DNA of 64,000 nucleotides, taken from NCBI GenBank assembly GCA_039105265.1, contig JAPFFF010000015.1, positions 186,001 through 250,000 on the forward strand, given 5' to 3'. Each line of letters starts with the position of its first letter. The stretch's first letter is position 1. The notes under the pieces are model-generated. The model was not told where the DNA came from. It searched no databases and saw nothing but the letters and a program-made list of their open reading frames with translations. Source of the DNA: Tritrichomonas musculus. Lineage: Eukaryota; Parabasalia; Tritrichomonadida; Tritrichomonadidae. A program made the translations under genes and the position numbers. Positions 30,485 through 41,600 of this stretch are shown here, one piece after another.

Positions 30485-33400
30485 ATGGAAGAAAATAACT
30501 GGCCCTCAGATCTTTCAATCGAAAGTTATCTCAACGAAAAAACAGATCTACCGAATCAACAATGGTCACAAAGACGAATTAAAGGTTTGAAAGAAATTGA
30601 CAATCCGATTTTGGATTCAAACGCCGAAAAAATTTATCAAGAATACGATCAACTAAGGCAAAATCCAACTATTTCTATTCTTTCCTCCAAAGGACTTGCT
30701 TTCGACTTAAATGAAGTCAACGAAACTCCAAATCCATACACTCCGTTAAAACAATCATATTTCCGTTCTGAGCTCTTTGACGGCTCCTGCATAAATAAAC
30801 CAATTAACACACACGTTGATGTTTCTTCTTTAGGCGCTCAATTTCTCAATCAACCAGATTCTTTCAAAAACCTTAATATTGACTCTTCTCTTCAATCCAT
30901 GAAAAGCAACCTTAGCTATCAATGGAAATATCTTCTCATTGATGTTGATGATTTGACTGCTCCTGGTAACAACATCGAACCAATTGTTTGCTCAGTTTTT
31001 GTTCTTGATAATAAGAAGATTGTTAGTGAAAGATGGAAATTTTTCACTCAAAATTCAATTACATTTTTTGAATGCAAGCTTCATTCACAGCACGCAGCAA
31101 TTGATATCTCAGCATTATCCGACAGTGCATATTTAATCGTTGCATATTATCGTATATTTCTAGTCGATGGTGGTGATATCTGCAATTCATATTATAAGAA
31201 GCCATCAGATTCTCTACAACAAAAAGCTATTCCTCAAATTAATTTATCTTTACAAAGATTAAAGGGATGCTATTCTCCATTTGCTTTCAGCTTTATTCCA
31301 CTTAAGTCAATTATAGCTAATAATGGTGGAAATATTGAATTTCCAAATGCTTATTTACTTGAAAAGCCACTAACAGCAGAATATATACCCGAAATGATCG
31401 AGAAAGTTAAGAAGCTTAGTTTCTTGCCAATTGTATTAAAACTTAAATCAAAGGTTCAAAAAGTGCCCAATCTTAGAGATGTTGATTCAAACTATTTACA
31501 AATTCGATCAATTCAGCCAGATGTCAATCAACCCATACTTGAATTTCGCCACCAACTTATAGTTACTCTTGGTGCAGCAAAATTCGATCAAGCTTCAAAA
31601 CTCAATGCACGAAATATATTAGCTCAAGTTTCTTTTGTTGATGGCGGCAAACCTCTTCCAGTTATTCATGACAAATGGGCGGGGCCAGGCCTTTGCGAAG
31701 TTGGTTATTCAAGGTGCTTGTATCATGAAAAATCACCAATTTACGACGATGAATTTATAATTGATCTTCCAATTAATCTCAGCTCACAGGCATGCATTCA
31801 AATCAATTATTATCATATTGCCACCCAAGAAAAGGAACAAGCAATGAGACAATTCGCATCGGCTACTCTTCCAATCAATGAAAATGATATTTTCATCAAA
31901 GACGGCGTTACTTCAATTGCAATCAATTATCCTAAAACTCCAGCAGCAAAGGCTACACCAAGCAATTGCCAATTAATCAAAACTCAATTGTATTCATCAA
32001 TTAATTCACCTGATGATATGTTGTCCCCAATGTTCTTGAAAGTTAAAAAAATACCAGCCATTGAATTTACCGATCAATCTAAACTCACGAATTTTTTATA
32101 TCAAGTTCTTGATTCATTAATCGAAGGCCTAAATACAAATCAGCCAAAAGCTTCAGTTAAAGGTCTAATCCATATTGGCACTTTAGCTAAACAAATTGGA
32201 CCTGATCAATTATCACAAATAATGAACTTTTATGTAAATACTTTTGCACTTAGAAATAAAGAAACACAGACAACTCAAATTCATAACGAGCTTTTCAAGT
32301 TTTGGTTAGATTTCCTCAATACTAAAGATGCAACAAAGAATCGAAAAGATATACCAGTCTCGTCATTTCTCTTTACATTAATTCTCAAATCCATAATTGC
32401 TACAAATGATCGAGATTTCGGCGAATCCTTCAATAAGTTCTTTGATAAAGTGAAAGAACTATCTTCTCCACTTGCTCAATCAAGTATTGATCTTGCATTA
32501 GTTTTCAACAAATCTCTTGCTATATTTACAGCATGCTTAACTGATATTGGCTATTATCAACTTTCATCAAAAATTGTTACAGAATATGCTACATCGTTTG
32601 GCAAAACCGAAAATGATTACTTGGCTCTTACTGAATTTTTAGATGTCGCTCTCCATCCTAAGCTTTTTATTGCTTCATCACTCGCTCAAGACACATTTCC
32701 AACATTTTTCTACAAATTGATTAGTCAAGCATTGCAAGTGCCGAATACAAGTAAAATGCAATCGATTTACAGAATATTATGCAGGCTTTTCTTATTTGTT
32801 CCAGAAAAGGATCAACCAGAAGTTGCATCCAAATATGTTAACTTACTTCAACTATTCTCTCAGTATCCAATCAGACTTGAAAGAGAGAATCTTAGGTATT
32901 TCTTATGTGATGCAATTTTCATCTTTAAATATGTCAAGTCATTCGAATTCCAAACATTTTATAACAATTCAGAGACTCCTACAAATCTTCAAAAATCAAG
33001 CTCTAATATGAGTGTAAACGATGAGCAAGAATTAGACTTCCATCAATTATTCAACAAATTAATTCACTTTGTACTTACGAAATCAAGGATTCCATTTAAA
33101 AGATCACAATCACAAATTCCAGATAGTCAACTTGAAATTGTTAAAGAATCACTTAGGCAAATGAAAAAGAGAAATAGACAAACAATTTACCAATCAAACG
33201 AAACACTTGTTCCTATGACAAGTCCAGCCGTCCATGATGCCTACACAAACATTGCAAGAGAAACAGATAATTTGGGTGATGAAAATGATTTACAAAGAGC
33301 AAATCAACCTGAAAGCCGCGATTTAGCTGTTGATGCACAACTCTCCGTTTTCAATATATTAAATCATATTCTTGATCTTAATAATCCAGATTCACCTAAA

Positions 33401-35272
33401 TTAGTTCTTGGCATTATTTATCATTACTTATCATCAAATATATGCATTGATGTATCACGCCAAATCAAAGAAATATCCATTAAATTCATTGAAAAGAACA
33501 CAAAGATGCTCATCCTTTCAACCGATCCACCATTTGTACTCTTTTTGACCAAGCTTTTATCTCTTTTGGCAATGAAGAACACAGCAGCAACACTCGAGCT
33601 TGTTAACATTCTTCCTCGTCTCTTTAGTGCTGAAAAGAGACAATTCCCAACAAACAACAGATCATTAGTTTCTTCTGTTCGTGCAATTTCAAAAATGAAG
33701 GACGAAGATATCGAATCACCTACATTAATGAAAGCTCTTGAACATTGTTCCGATAATGGTGGAATTATTGACAAAATCATTGAATGCCTCAAAGCTACCA
33801 TTGAATTAAATACCGAAATGAAGACAATTGATGAAAAACACTTTTCTGAACTTAGATACAAGCAAGTTGTTGGAAAGGCATCTTCTAATGAAACAAACAT
33901 TGAGAAATACGGAGAAGATATGTTTACACGCTCTAGAATATTATCAGCATCACCAGATGCCTGCGCTGAAGAAATCGGCTATCTCACACAATATCATGAT
34001 AAGAATGATTACTTGTCAGAATCTTTGATGGCTCAAATTTATCAAGTTGCTCTTATTGTTGAATATTTAACTGTTCTTAAATTCATTCCTAATCCATATG
34101 CACAATCAGGTGTTGATCATCCCGCATTAATATTCCATGATATGTGCAATAGCGTTTCTGACAATATTGTTCCTGACTTTATCATTGAAGATCCACCTCT
34201 TATTCCAGGTTTCTGCGATTCATCAATGTTTTCATTGAGTGGAATTTATATGCTTATTCAAGCTATTCATTCATACTGCAAACGATCAAAACTCTTTGAA
34301 ATTTCAAATGAAGTTATGCGTTTAACATATCCTATCTTTGAACAATGCGACCTTTACAAGCAATTAGCAAATCAATTTACTATTGATGCAAACATGTCAT
34401 ATCAGTTTATTGAAAACATGAGCTCAAACATGGATAGAATGCTTGGAAGATATTACAGAGTTGGCTTTTATGGTAAAGTATTTGGTTCTGATGATGGAAA
34501 AATGTTTGTTCAGAGAGAAGTTAAATTAACGCACCTTTTCGATGTCACAAACAGAATTAAAAACACTTACATTAAACTTTTCGGACCCGATAAAATCGAA
34601 ATTCTTACAGAATCAGGAACAGTTGATCGAGCACTTCTTGATCCAGAGAAAGGCTATATTCAATTAACCTTTGTTGAACCATATTTCGAGAAGAAAGAGC
34701 TTCAAAAGCGTGTAACTGTCTTTGAATGCAGTAATAAATTAAGTATGTTCAAATTTGAAACGCCATTTGTCAAAGGCGAGAAGAAACTTCAAGGAAGCGT
34801 TGAAACACAATGGCAAAGAAGGACCATTTTGAAGGTTAAAACAGCCATGCCATCTGTAATTAAACGTGTTGAAGTTCCTCCTGAAGGTTACATTGTTCGC
34901 GAATATGAACCAATTCGTGTTTCAATTCGACAAATTAAAGAAAGACTTGTCCTTTATGAAAATGCAATTGCAAAGAATGACGCCCAAGCTATTCAACCAC
35001 TTCTTCACGGCTCTCTTCTCGTTCAAGTTAATGAAGGACCTACGAAAATGGCAGAAGTTTTCTTAGGATCTCCTTTAAGAACTAAATATACAGAAAAAAT
35101 GAGAAAACTTTTCCAAAGATTCCTCGATTTGAATGCTCAGGGCTTAGCTATCCATGGAAGATTTGTTGCACAAAACCCAGGTTTCCAAGAACTTCAAAAT
35201 CAATTAGAAGAAGGTCTTAAGAACTTAACAATGAAGTTGGCTCCTTATTTATATCCACCTAATCAAAAGTAA
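30485..35272 (+). CDS. DOCK-family guanine nucleotide exchange factor (zizimin/DOCK9-like)
   Basis: A 1,595-aa protein. DOCK proteins activate Rho-family GTPases (Rac/Cdc42) at membranes and so control actin. The C2-like DHR-1 domain lies at about residues 335-520, with LDARNI-type and DG-x-KPLPVIHDKWAGPGL and YHEKSPIYDDEF motifs matching the DOCK-C/D subgroups. A long helical middle follows. The catalytic DHR-2 occupies about 1,170-1,590, with GFYGKVFGSDDGKMFVQRE, YIQLTFVEPYFEKKEL and TPFVKGEKKLQG. Near residue 1,515 is VNEGPTKMAEVFLG, the segment that holds the nucleotide-sensor valine in DOCK9. No PH domain seen at the N-terminus. Complete and uninterrupted. Confidence 0.93.
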   Translation: MEENNWPSDLSIESYLNEKTDLPNQQWSQRRIKGLKEIDNPILDSNAEKIYQEYDQLRQNPTISILSSKGLAFDLNEVNETPNPYTPLKQSYFRSELFDGSCINKPINTHVDVSSLGAQFLNQPDSFKNLNIDSSLQSMKSNLSYQWKYLLIDVDDLTAPGNNIEPIVCSVFVLDNKKIVSERWKFFTQNSITFFECKLHSQHAAIDISALSDSAYLIVAYYRIFLVDGGDICNSYYKKPSDSLQQKAIPQINLSLQRLKGCYSPFAFSFIPLKSIIANNGGNIEFPNAYLLEKPLTAEYIPEMIEKVKKLSFLPIVLKLKSKVQKVPNLRDVDSNYLQIRSIQPDVNQPILEFRHQLIVTLGAAKFDQASKLNARNILAQVSFVDGGKPLPVIHDKWAGPGLCEVGYSRCLYHEKSPIYDDEFIIDLPINLSSQACIQINYYHIATQEKEQAMRQFASATLPINENDIFIKDGVTSIAINYPKTPAAKATPSNCQLIKTQLYSSINSPDDMLSPMFLKVKKIPAIEFTDQSKLTNFLYQVLDSLIEGLNTNQPKASVKGLIHIGTLAKQIGPDQLSQIMNFYVNTFALRNKETQTTQIHNELFKFWLDFLNTKDATKNRKDIPVSSFLFTLILKSIIATNDRDFGESFNKFFDKVKELSSPLAQSSIDLALVFNKSLAIFTACLTDIGYYQLSSKIVTEYATSFGKTENDYLALTEFLDVALHPKLFIASSLAQDTFPTFFYKLISQALQVPNTSKMQSIYRILCRLFLFVPEKDQPEVASKYVNLLQLFSQYPIRLERENLRYFLCDAIFIFKYVKSFEFQTFYNNSETPTNLQKSSSNMSVNDEQELDFHQLFNKLIHFVLTKSRIPFKRSQSQIPDSQLEIVKESLRQMKKRNRQTIYQSNETLVPMTSPAVHDAYTNIARETDNLGDENDLQRANQPESRDLAVDAQLSVFNILNHILDLNNPDSPKLVLGIIYHYLSSNICIDVSRQIKEISIKFIEKNTKMLILSTDPPFVLFLTKLLSLLAMKNTAATLELVNILPRLFSAEKRQFPTNNRSLVSSVRAISKMKDEDIESPTLMKALEHCSDNGGIIDKIIECLKATIELNTEMKTIDEKHFSELRYKQVVGKASSNETNIEKYGEDMFTRSRILSASPDACAEEIGYLTQYHDKNDYLSESLMAQIYQVALIVEYLTVLKFIPNPYAQSGVDHPALIFHDMCNSVSDNIVPDFIIEDPPLIPGFCDSSMFSLSGIYMLIQAIHSYCKRSKLFEISNEVMRLTYPIFEQCDLYKQLANQFTIDANMSYQFIENMSSNMDRMLGRYYRVGFYGKVFGSDDGKMFVQREVKLTHLFDVTNRIKNTYIKLFGPDKIEILTESGTVDRALLDPEKGYIQLTFVEPYFEKKELQKRVTVFECSNKLSMFKFETPFVKGEKKLQGSVETQWQRRTILKVKTAMPSVIKRVEVPPEGYIVREYEPIRVSIRQIKERLVLYENAIAKNDAQAIQPLLHGSLLVQVNEGPTKMAEVFLGSPLRTKYTEKMRKLFQRFLDLNAQGLAIHGRFVAQNPGFQELQNQLEEGLKNLTMKLAPYLYPPNQK

Positions 35273-35666
35273 GAATTTTAAAATCCTTAATATTTATATT
35301 TTATAAAATCAACTAAACTTTTATGAATATTTGTCATTTTTAATGATTTTTTTTTTTTTTTTTTTTTGCTGGGATTTCATGAAAATTTATTCTGCTTAAT
35401 TATAAAAAAAAAAGTTTTCGTTGTCATTTCATAAAATGTTAGAATGCCAATGAAATTGCATTTTTTATCAAATGAGATCGAATAATATTATTTGTTATTA
35501 TAAATACAATATAGATATTTAATAAAAATATTTCGATTAGTAATACAAATTATATCATATTTATTTGCTATAAAAGAACAATGCTTATTTGGAGTTATTA
35601 GAAGTGAGTATTTTAAATTTCAATGCAATTCAAACTTTTTCTATAGCTATATAAAAATAGTAAAAA
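35273..35666. other. Intergenic spacer DOCK-USP
   Basis: 394 bp of AT-rich sequence with a long T run near 35,347-35,366. It should hold the DOCK 3' end and the USP promoter; no clear element stands out. Confidence 0.6.
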
Positions 35667-38600
35667 ATGCTTGATCCTTTCACAAACTTTGATTCTTGGC
35701 TGTCAAATGCTGCATATGCAATTAATAACCCCACAAAATTTGAAGAATTTTATTCAATATTTGAAGGATTTTTAGCAAATATATCTCAAACAGGGTTGCT
35801 GCCTGATCGCCTAGCATACAGGACTGGCTTTTTTATTGACAAATTAAATACCCAATTTTGCAAATCAATCATAAATAGTGAAGAAAAAAATGATGTAAAA
35901 TTACCAATAATTAGGCAATACCTTGACCTTTTCCTTAAATTTTCATTATATGGAATCGCTTCATACGACAAAGCGGCTATTAATTTAGCAATTACAATTT
36001 TAAGCGATGGGAATAAACCTTTTTACCAAGCAACATCAAGACATTCAATATACAAATCTTTATGCAAAAAATATGTTGAATATGGTGCAATGAAACTTAT
36101 TACTGAAAAATTTAGTGATCCTATCCAGGATCTTGAATTATACAAATTATTAATTACTCTTGTTTCAGTCTTAAACATTCATGATCAAAATTATGATCCA
36201 ACCATGTATATAAAGACTTCTGCTCAATTAATGCAAGAATATTTATTGAAAAATCAATTAACATTAAATGTTGAAATTTTTTGCAATTGCATAGAAGAGA
36301 TTAGAAATGCTCTTCCAAATAAGCATGACATTATTGTATTGTTTATATCTGAATTTCTTCCCCTAATAACATTTTTCTTCCCATCTCATAGTTTTGAGCA
36401 AAGATTTGCAGCTGTCAAAGAAGTTTCACTGCTTACAACAGAAGATCTATTTCATAAGCAAATAGGGATTTATTTTCAAAATAATATCAATTTAGTAGAA
36501 AACTTACAATTTCGATCAGAATATGCGTCGTGCATTGGAAATATTATATCACTCATTGCTCGTTTAGATTGCTGCACTGCCAAAACAGTTCAACAAATAT
36601 GGGAGAAAAAGACATATTTACATGATTCAGAGACAAAAAGTTTTTATGACATGTTCTTACGATTTGCACAATTTGGAAAAGGACCTATTCTCCAAAAGAC
36701 AATTGAATTAATTTTTTCACTTGAACATAATGATGAATGGTTTGATTTGCTTGACTCATTATTATTGTACATGAAAGATAGAAAAGACTGTGGTGATTAT
36801 TTAAATCAAATCAGAGATTTTTTGATGAAGATTATTTTTGTTGATATACCAATAGATTCAAACCAGTATGAAAACAACTTGAATATTCTTGATGATGAAT
36901 ATACTTCACCTAATAAAATTGGCCGTGCAAAATCATCACTTTTAATGATGGTGACTTATGGAGCATCAGAATGTATTTTCCTCAAAGTTGTTTCTTTACT
37001 TTCACATGGAAGTAACAATTATGTTTTACATTTGTTGAACAACTTTTTCAATGATGATACAAAAATAAAAATATCACCAGATATTATTTTAAGAACTCTT
37101 GATAAAACACTCGACTTGCTTATTGAATCAACTTTATCTCCAGATTCAAATGGCCCTTCTGAAGAAATCAAAAGCTTCATTTTAAAGCTTTGCAGATATA
37201 ACAAAGACCCTTTAACAATTCCACAACTCGAAAAAATATTTAGCTGTTATCGTGTTCTCAATGTTGATGAAAATAAAGAATTAAATAATTTCAATGCTGA
37301 CAACGATGTAAATGAATTGAAAACTTTGAATACTTATTCAACTTTTCCAAACTTTTTCAAGTTTCTTGATTCACTTGCTGTTGAAGATTCAATTACACCT
37401 GATCATCTTGAGCTTCTTCTTAGTCACTTTCATAGCAATGACAGATCGTTTTTCAAATTAATTAAACATTTGATTTATGAAGCTAACGATAGCAATCCCC
37501 TGGCTGCAAAAGTTACACATTTACCATTGAATAAAGAAGATTTGCTCTGGAATTTCGCATTAATTGACAGTCCACAAAGACTAGAATTTGATAAACTTCT
37601 CTGTCAAATTTATGCATCAAATGATGGCGACGAATTAAGTGACCAAGCTGTAATTGATGCATTTTTAGATAAATGGCAATTTTTCTACAATCAACAAATG
37701 AATATAAAAAAAAATTCAAATGCACCAATGAATCCAATAAATCATGAATATCAAATTAGCCAACTCTGCTATCCAACTCAAATAAATCCAGAAAGTCAAA
37801 TGATTCAAGGAAATTCATTTTATCAAATAAATCAAAATTACCAAATTGGCCAGGACAATCAAACACAAAATATACCGCAAAGTACAAATTTAAATTTAAT
37901 TACTTCATTACCAATTTTAATTGATATTCTACGACTTTTCATTTACACAATGGAATGCCAAAGTTCTCTTAATTTCAGTTATGCTCATAAGTATGAGTCA
38001 GAAAAAATAGAAGTTACTGTTTACTGGCAAGACCAATCGAATATTATGCATTTTGTCGTTCCACCATCAGCAACGATCGGATCAATTATTGAAAGCATTT
38101 CTAACGAGAAAAATATCAAAATTAGCACTCCAGTTTTAACACCACATAATTCATATAATTCAAACAAGCCACTAAAAAGGACTCAAACTGTTGGCGTTTA
38201 TGCAGAAGAACAACCAAATGGTAAAAAGGAAGCGATGCTTGATATCAGATACGAAAAAAGCCATAAGGTTAAACTTCATAAAAGAGATGCACGTGTTTCC
38301 AGTGAAGTTATAAATAGTGTGTATATCGATGATATCTTCAATATTTTATTATATGAAGAAAATGATTTGCCCTCGTACAATTTATTCAAATTTCTTCCAC
38401 AGTACAAAAAAGCACCAGATTTTAAAAAAATTGATTTTGAAGATCCTAATTTAGATTTGCGAATTCTTTTCCCATTTGATCATTTATGCTTCTTTTTATA
38501 TAATATGATATCATTATTAATCGACTCATCAGAGGATATTAATATAGCTCAACGATTAATTGAATTTAAAAATTTTGATTCTTATTTAATCGATGCAATT

Positions 38601-41600
38601 GAACATTTTATTATTGGCAAAGAAAACAAATCATTAAACGAATTATCAGTTGACTTAGTCAATTATTTCCTTGACTTTTTCAACTTGGTTCCTCTTCTAG
38701 ATGAGAAAAGCAAGAATAAACTGAAAGATGCTTCTTCAAGAGGCCAGCGCCTATTCGTTGTTTTAATCAAATTATCACTAAATCCATCACTATTTAAAAT
38801 GGTGAAAAAAGTTTGTGATTTTCAATTTCAAACCAAATCAGAGAATTTCACAAGAATGCCGTATCCAGATGACTTCGATGATATTTTCAAGATGCTAATA
38901 TTAAATGAGGAGAAAAAAGTGAGAGATTTTGCAGTATCTCAATTTGAAAAAATTAATATACCAGTTAGAGTTTTTACGGATTGTCTATCAGTTATTGGCG
39001 ATTCGATTTCAGAAGAATTTCTTTCAACTTTAACTTCACATTTAAGCAATGAAATTATTAATGAGCCACGATTTTGTCAAATCATTCTTAATCTTCTATA
39101 TTCAGGATCAGTGCAAGGCACCTTTTTATCAAATATATTAACATTAATATTAAATCTTCTTCAAATTCATATTTTGGATAAAAAAGAATTACCAAATCTC
39201 CTTGAATTTCTAATTAATCGTTTCATTACGGTAAATTGCAATAAAAACGATAGAGTTGCCTTTGAAACAGCGTCAAAATGTTTAGTATTGTTATCATCAG
39301 AGAAAGATTTCTTATTGAAACAATATCTTGAAAAAGAAAACAATAAAAGGACAAAGCCTTTTCATAGATTTCAAATTGATGGCAGTCAAATTGAAATTGC
39401 AAAGTGTAACAGAGTTGGACTTAAGAATTTAGGAATGACTTGCTATTTAAATGCCACTCTTCAACAATTTTATTCAATTAAACCATTCCGATACGCCATA
39501 ATGAATTATAATGGCGATAATGAATTTATGAAACAACTTGCATTTCTCTTTCAAAATATGAAATATAGTAAAACCAAATCTGTAACAACTCAAGGATTCG
39601 TTGATAACTTTCTTTTAATGGGAGAAAAACTTAATCCACGTTGTCAACAAGATGCAACTGAATTTATTCTGTCTTTCTTCGATTTGTTTCAAGATGATCA
39701 ATATTATAAAAATTTAGTCGATGAACTTTTTAAGGTAGTAATTACTAATTCTATAAGAGGACTTGAAAATGACGATTATTATGAAAATGATACAAATGAA
39801 CCTTCTTATGTTTTCGAGTTGGAAGTAAATAAGCAACTTCATTCTATAAATGATGGTTTTGAACACTTTATTAAACCAAATTATTTAACTGGACAAAATA
39901 TGTATCGTATTGGAAGAGATAAATTAATTAATGCTGTCAATTATTCAGTTCTTTCTAGAATCCCTCCTTTTTTGATAATTCATCTAAAGAGATTTGAATT
40001 CAATCAAGATATTTATGAAAGAAAAAAGATAAGTCAAAGATATGAAGTATTAAAAGAAATAAATATTGCAAAATATACAAACAATAAGGACCAAGAAGCG
40101 ATCTACTCGTTGACCGGAATAATAATTCATCGTGGAATTGCACTTGGCGGTCACTATATATCATTTGTTAAAACAAAAAAGAATGGATGGTTATGCTTTG
40201 ATGATGAAACTGTAACAGAAATCAATGAAAATGAAGTAATGCAACAAGCATCTGGTATTGAAAAAAGTAATATTGCTGGATACATACTGTTTTATCAGCG
40301 CGAAAATTATTTTGATATCCCTTGCAATGATCTGAAAGATACGTATGCTCTTCCTGAATCGAGGAAAATCGAAATTGATACTCTAAACGAAGAAAACCTT
40401 CAACAGCAACTCGTTTGCTCATCTGGGTATTTTGAATTAATGAAAGGACTTTCAAAACTCATTAGCAATGATTATTTAGAAACTTGTCTTAAATATTCTG
40501 TTAGTACATTGCCGTTTGCAAAAGCTGCTGATAACAGTAAAGAGTTGTATAATACATTATCAAGAAGAGTAAAGTCAATTCAAATGAATCTAGAAGCAAA
40601 TCAATTTTCAAATAGCATAGGGAATAATTTAATATCTTATATATCAAATAACGGATTTTTATCATCATCACTTTTTGAATGCCCTATTGAACAAGCAAGA
40701 AAAGGAATTGTTAAACTTATTAAGAGCTGCTTCGTTCCATCCCAAAATTTAATTAATGATACTAATTTTATTGATTGTTTGTCAAACTTCGCTCGTGAAG
40801 TTTTTAAACTTGTTCCTAATTGTTTATTGAATTACACCAATATCGATCAATTATTCAATGTTCTTTCTTATTTTGTAAGAAAGTTTCCAGTAATCAAGAA
40901 AATTGCAGAAACTGAATGGAATGAAGAAATCAGACTTCTATTTATTAACGGAACTAGCTTACTTATTGCTTCAAAACCAAATTTACGAATTGACTATGTT
41001 TTTAGAGGAATGAATTTGACTCATTTTCTTAAGTTTGTATGCAATATTGATCTTTCAAATGATGATCCAACCCAAAAAGTATTTAGCGATCCTTTCTACG
41101 AAGATGTGCTAATATCTGCAACTAAGCCAAAAGCTATATCTCTATTTACAAATTGCTATTACTCACGTGAACAATTTATTTCAATATTTCAAAAACAAAA
41201 ATTAATCAATGAAGATTGTTATAAACTTTTCTCTCTAATTTTTCATATTGTACCTGATCAAGCAGTTAACCTTGTGATGACATGTGAATTTAAAAAAATA
41301 AGTTATCCTTGCAAAAATCAAGATATTATTACTTTGATGGCATCAATGGCTTGCATGTTCCCTAAAACAGCAGAAATAATTGTAAATTCATGCAACGAAT
41401 GGATGCCAGTCTTTCTTACAGATGATGATTACTGTGCAAGAAACAATGCAGTCGTTTGTGCTCTTTATACAGTTCCTTCTCAAACAATTACAAACCATGG
41501 TTTACTAGATCTCGATATACCTAAGTTTATTAGTCTTCCTGTTGAAATGGAAATCAAGACACGACCAGTTGATGACGAAATTATAAATAGAAGTAAAATT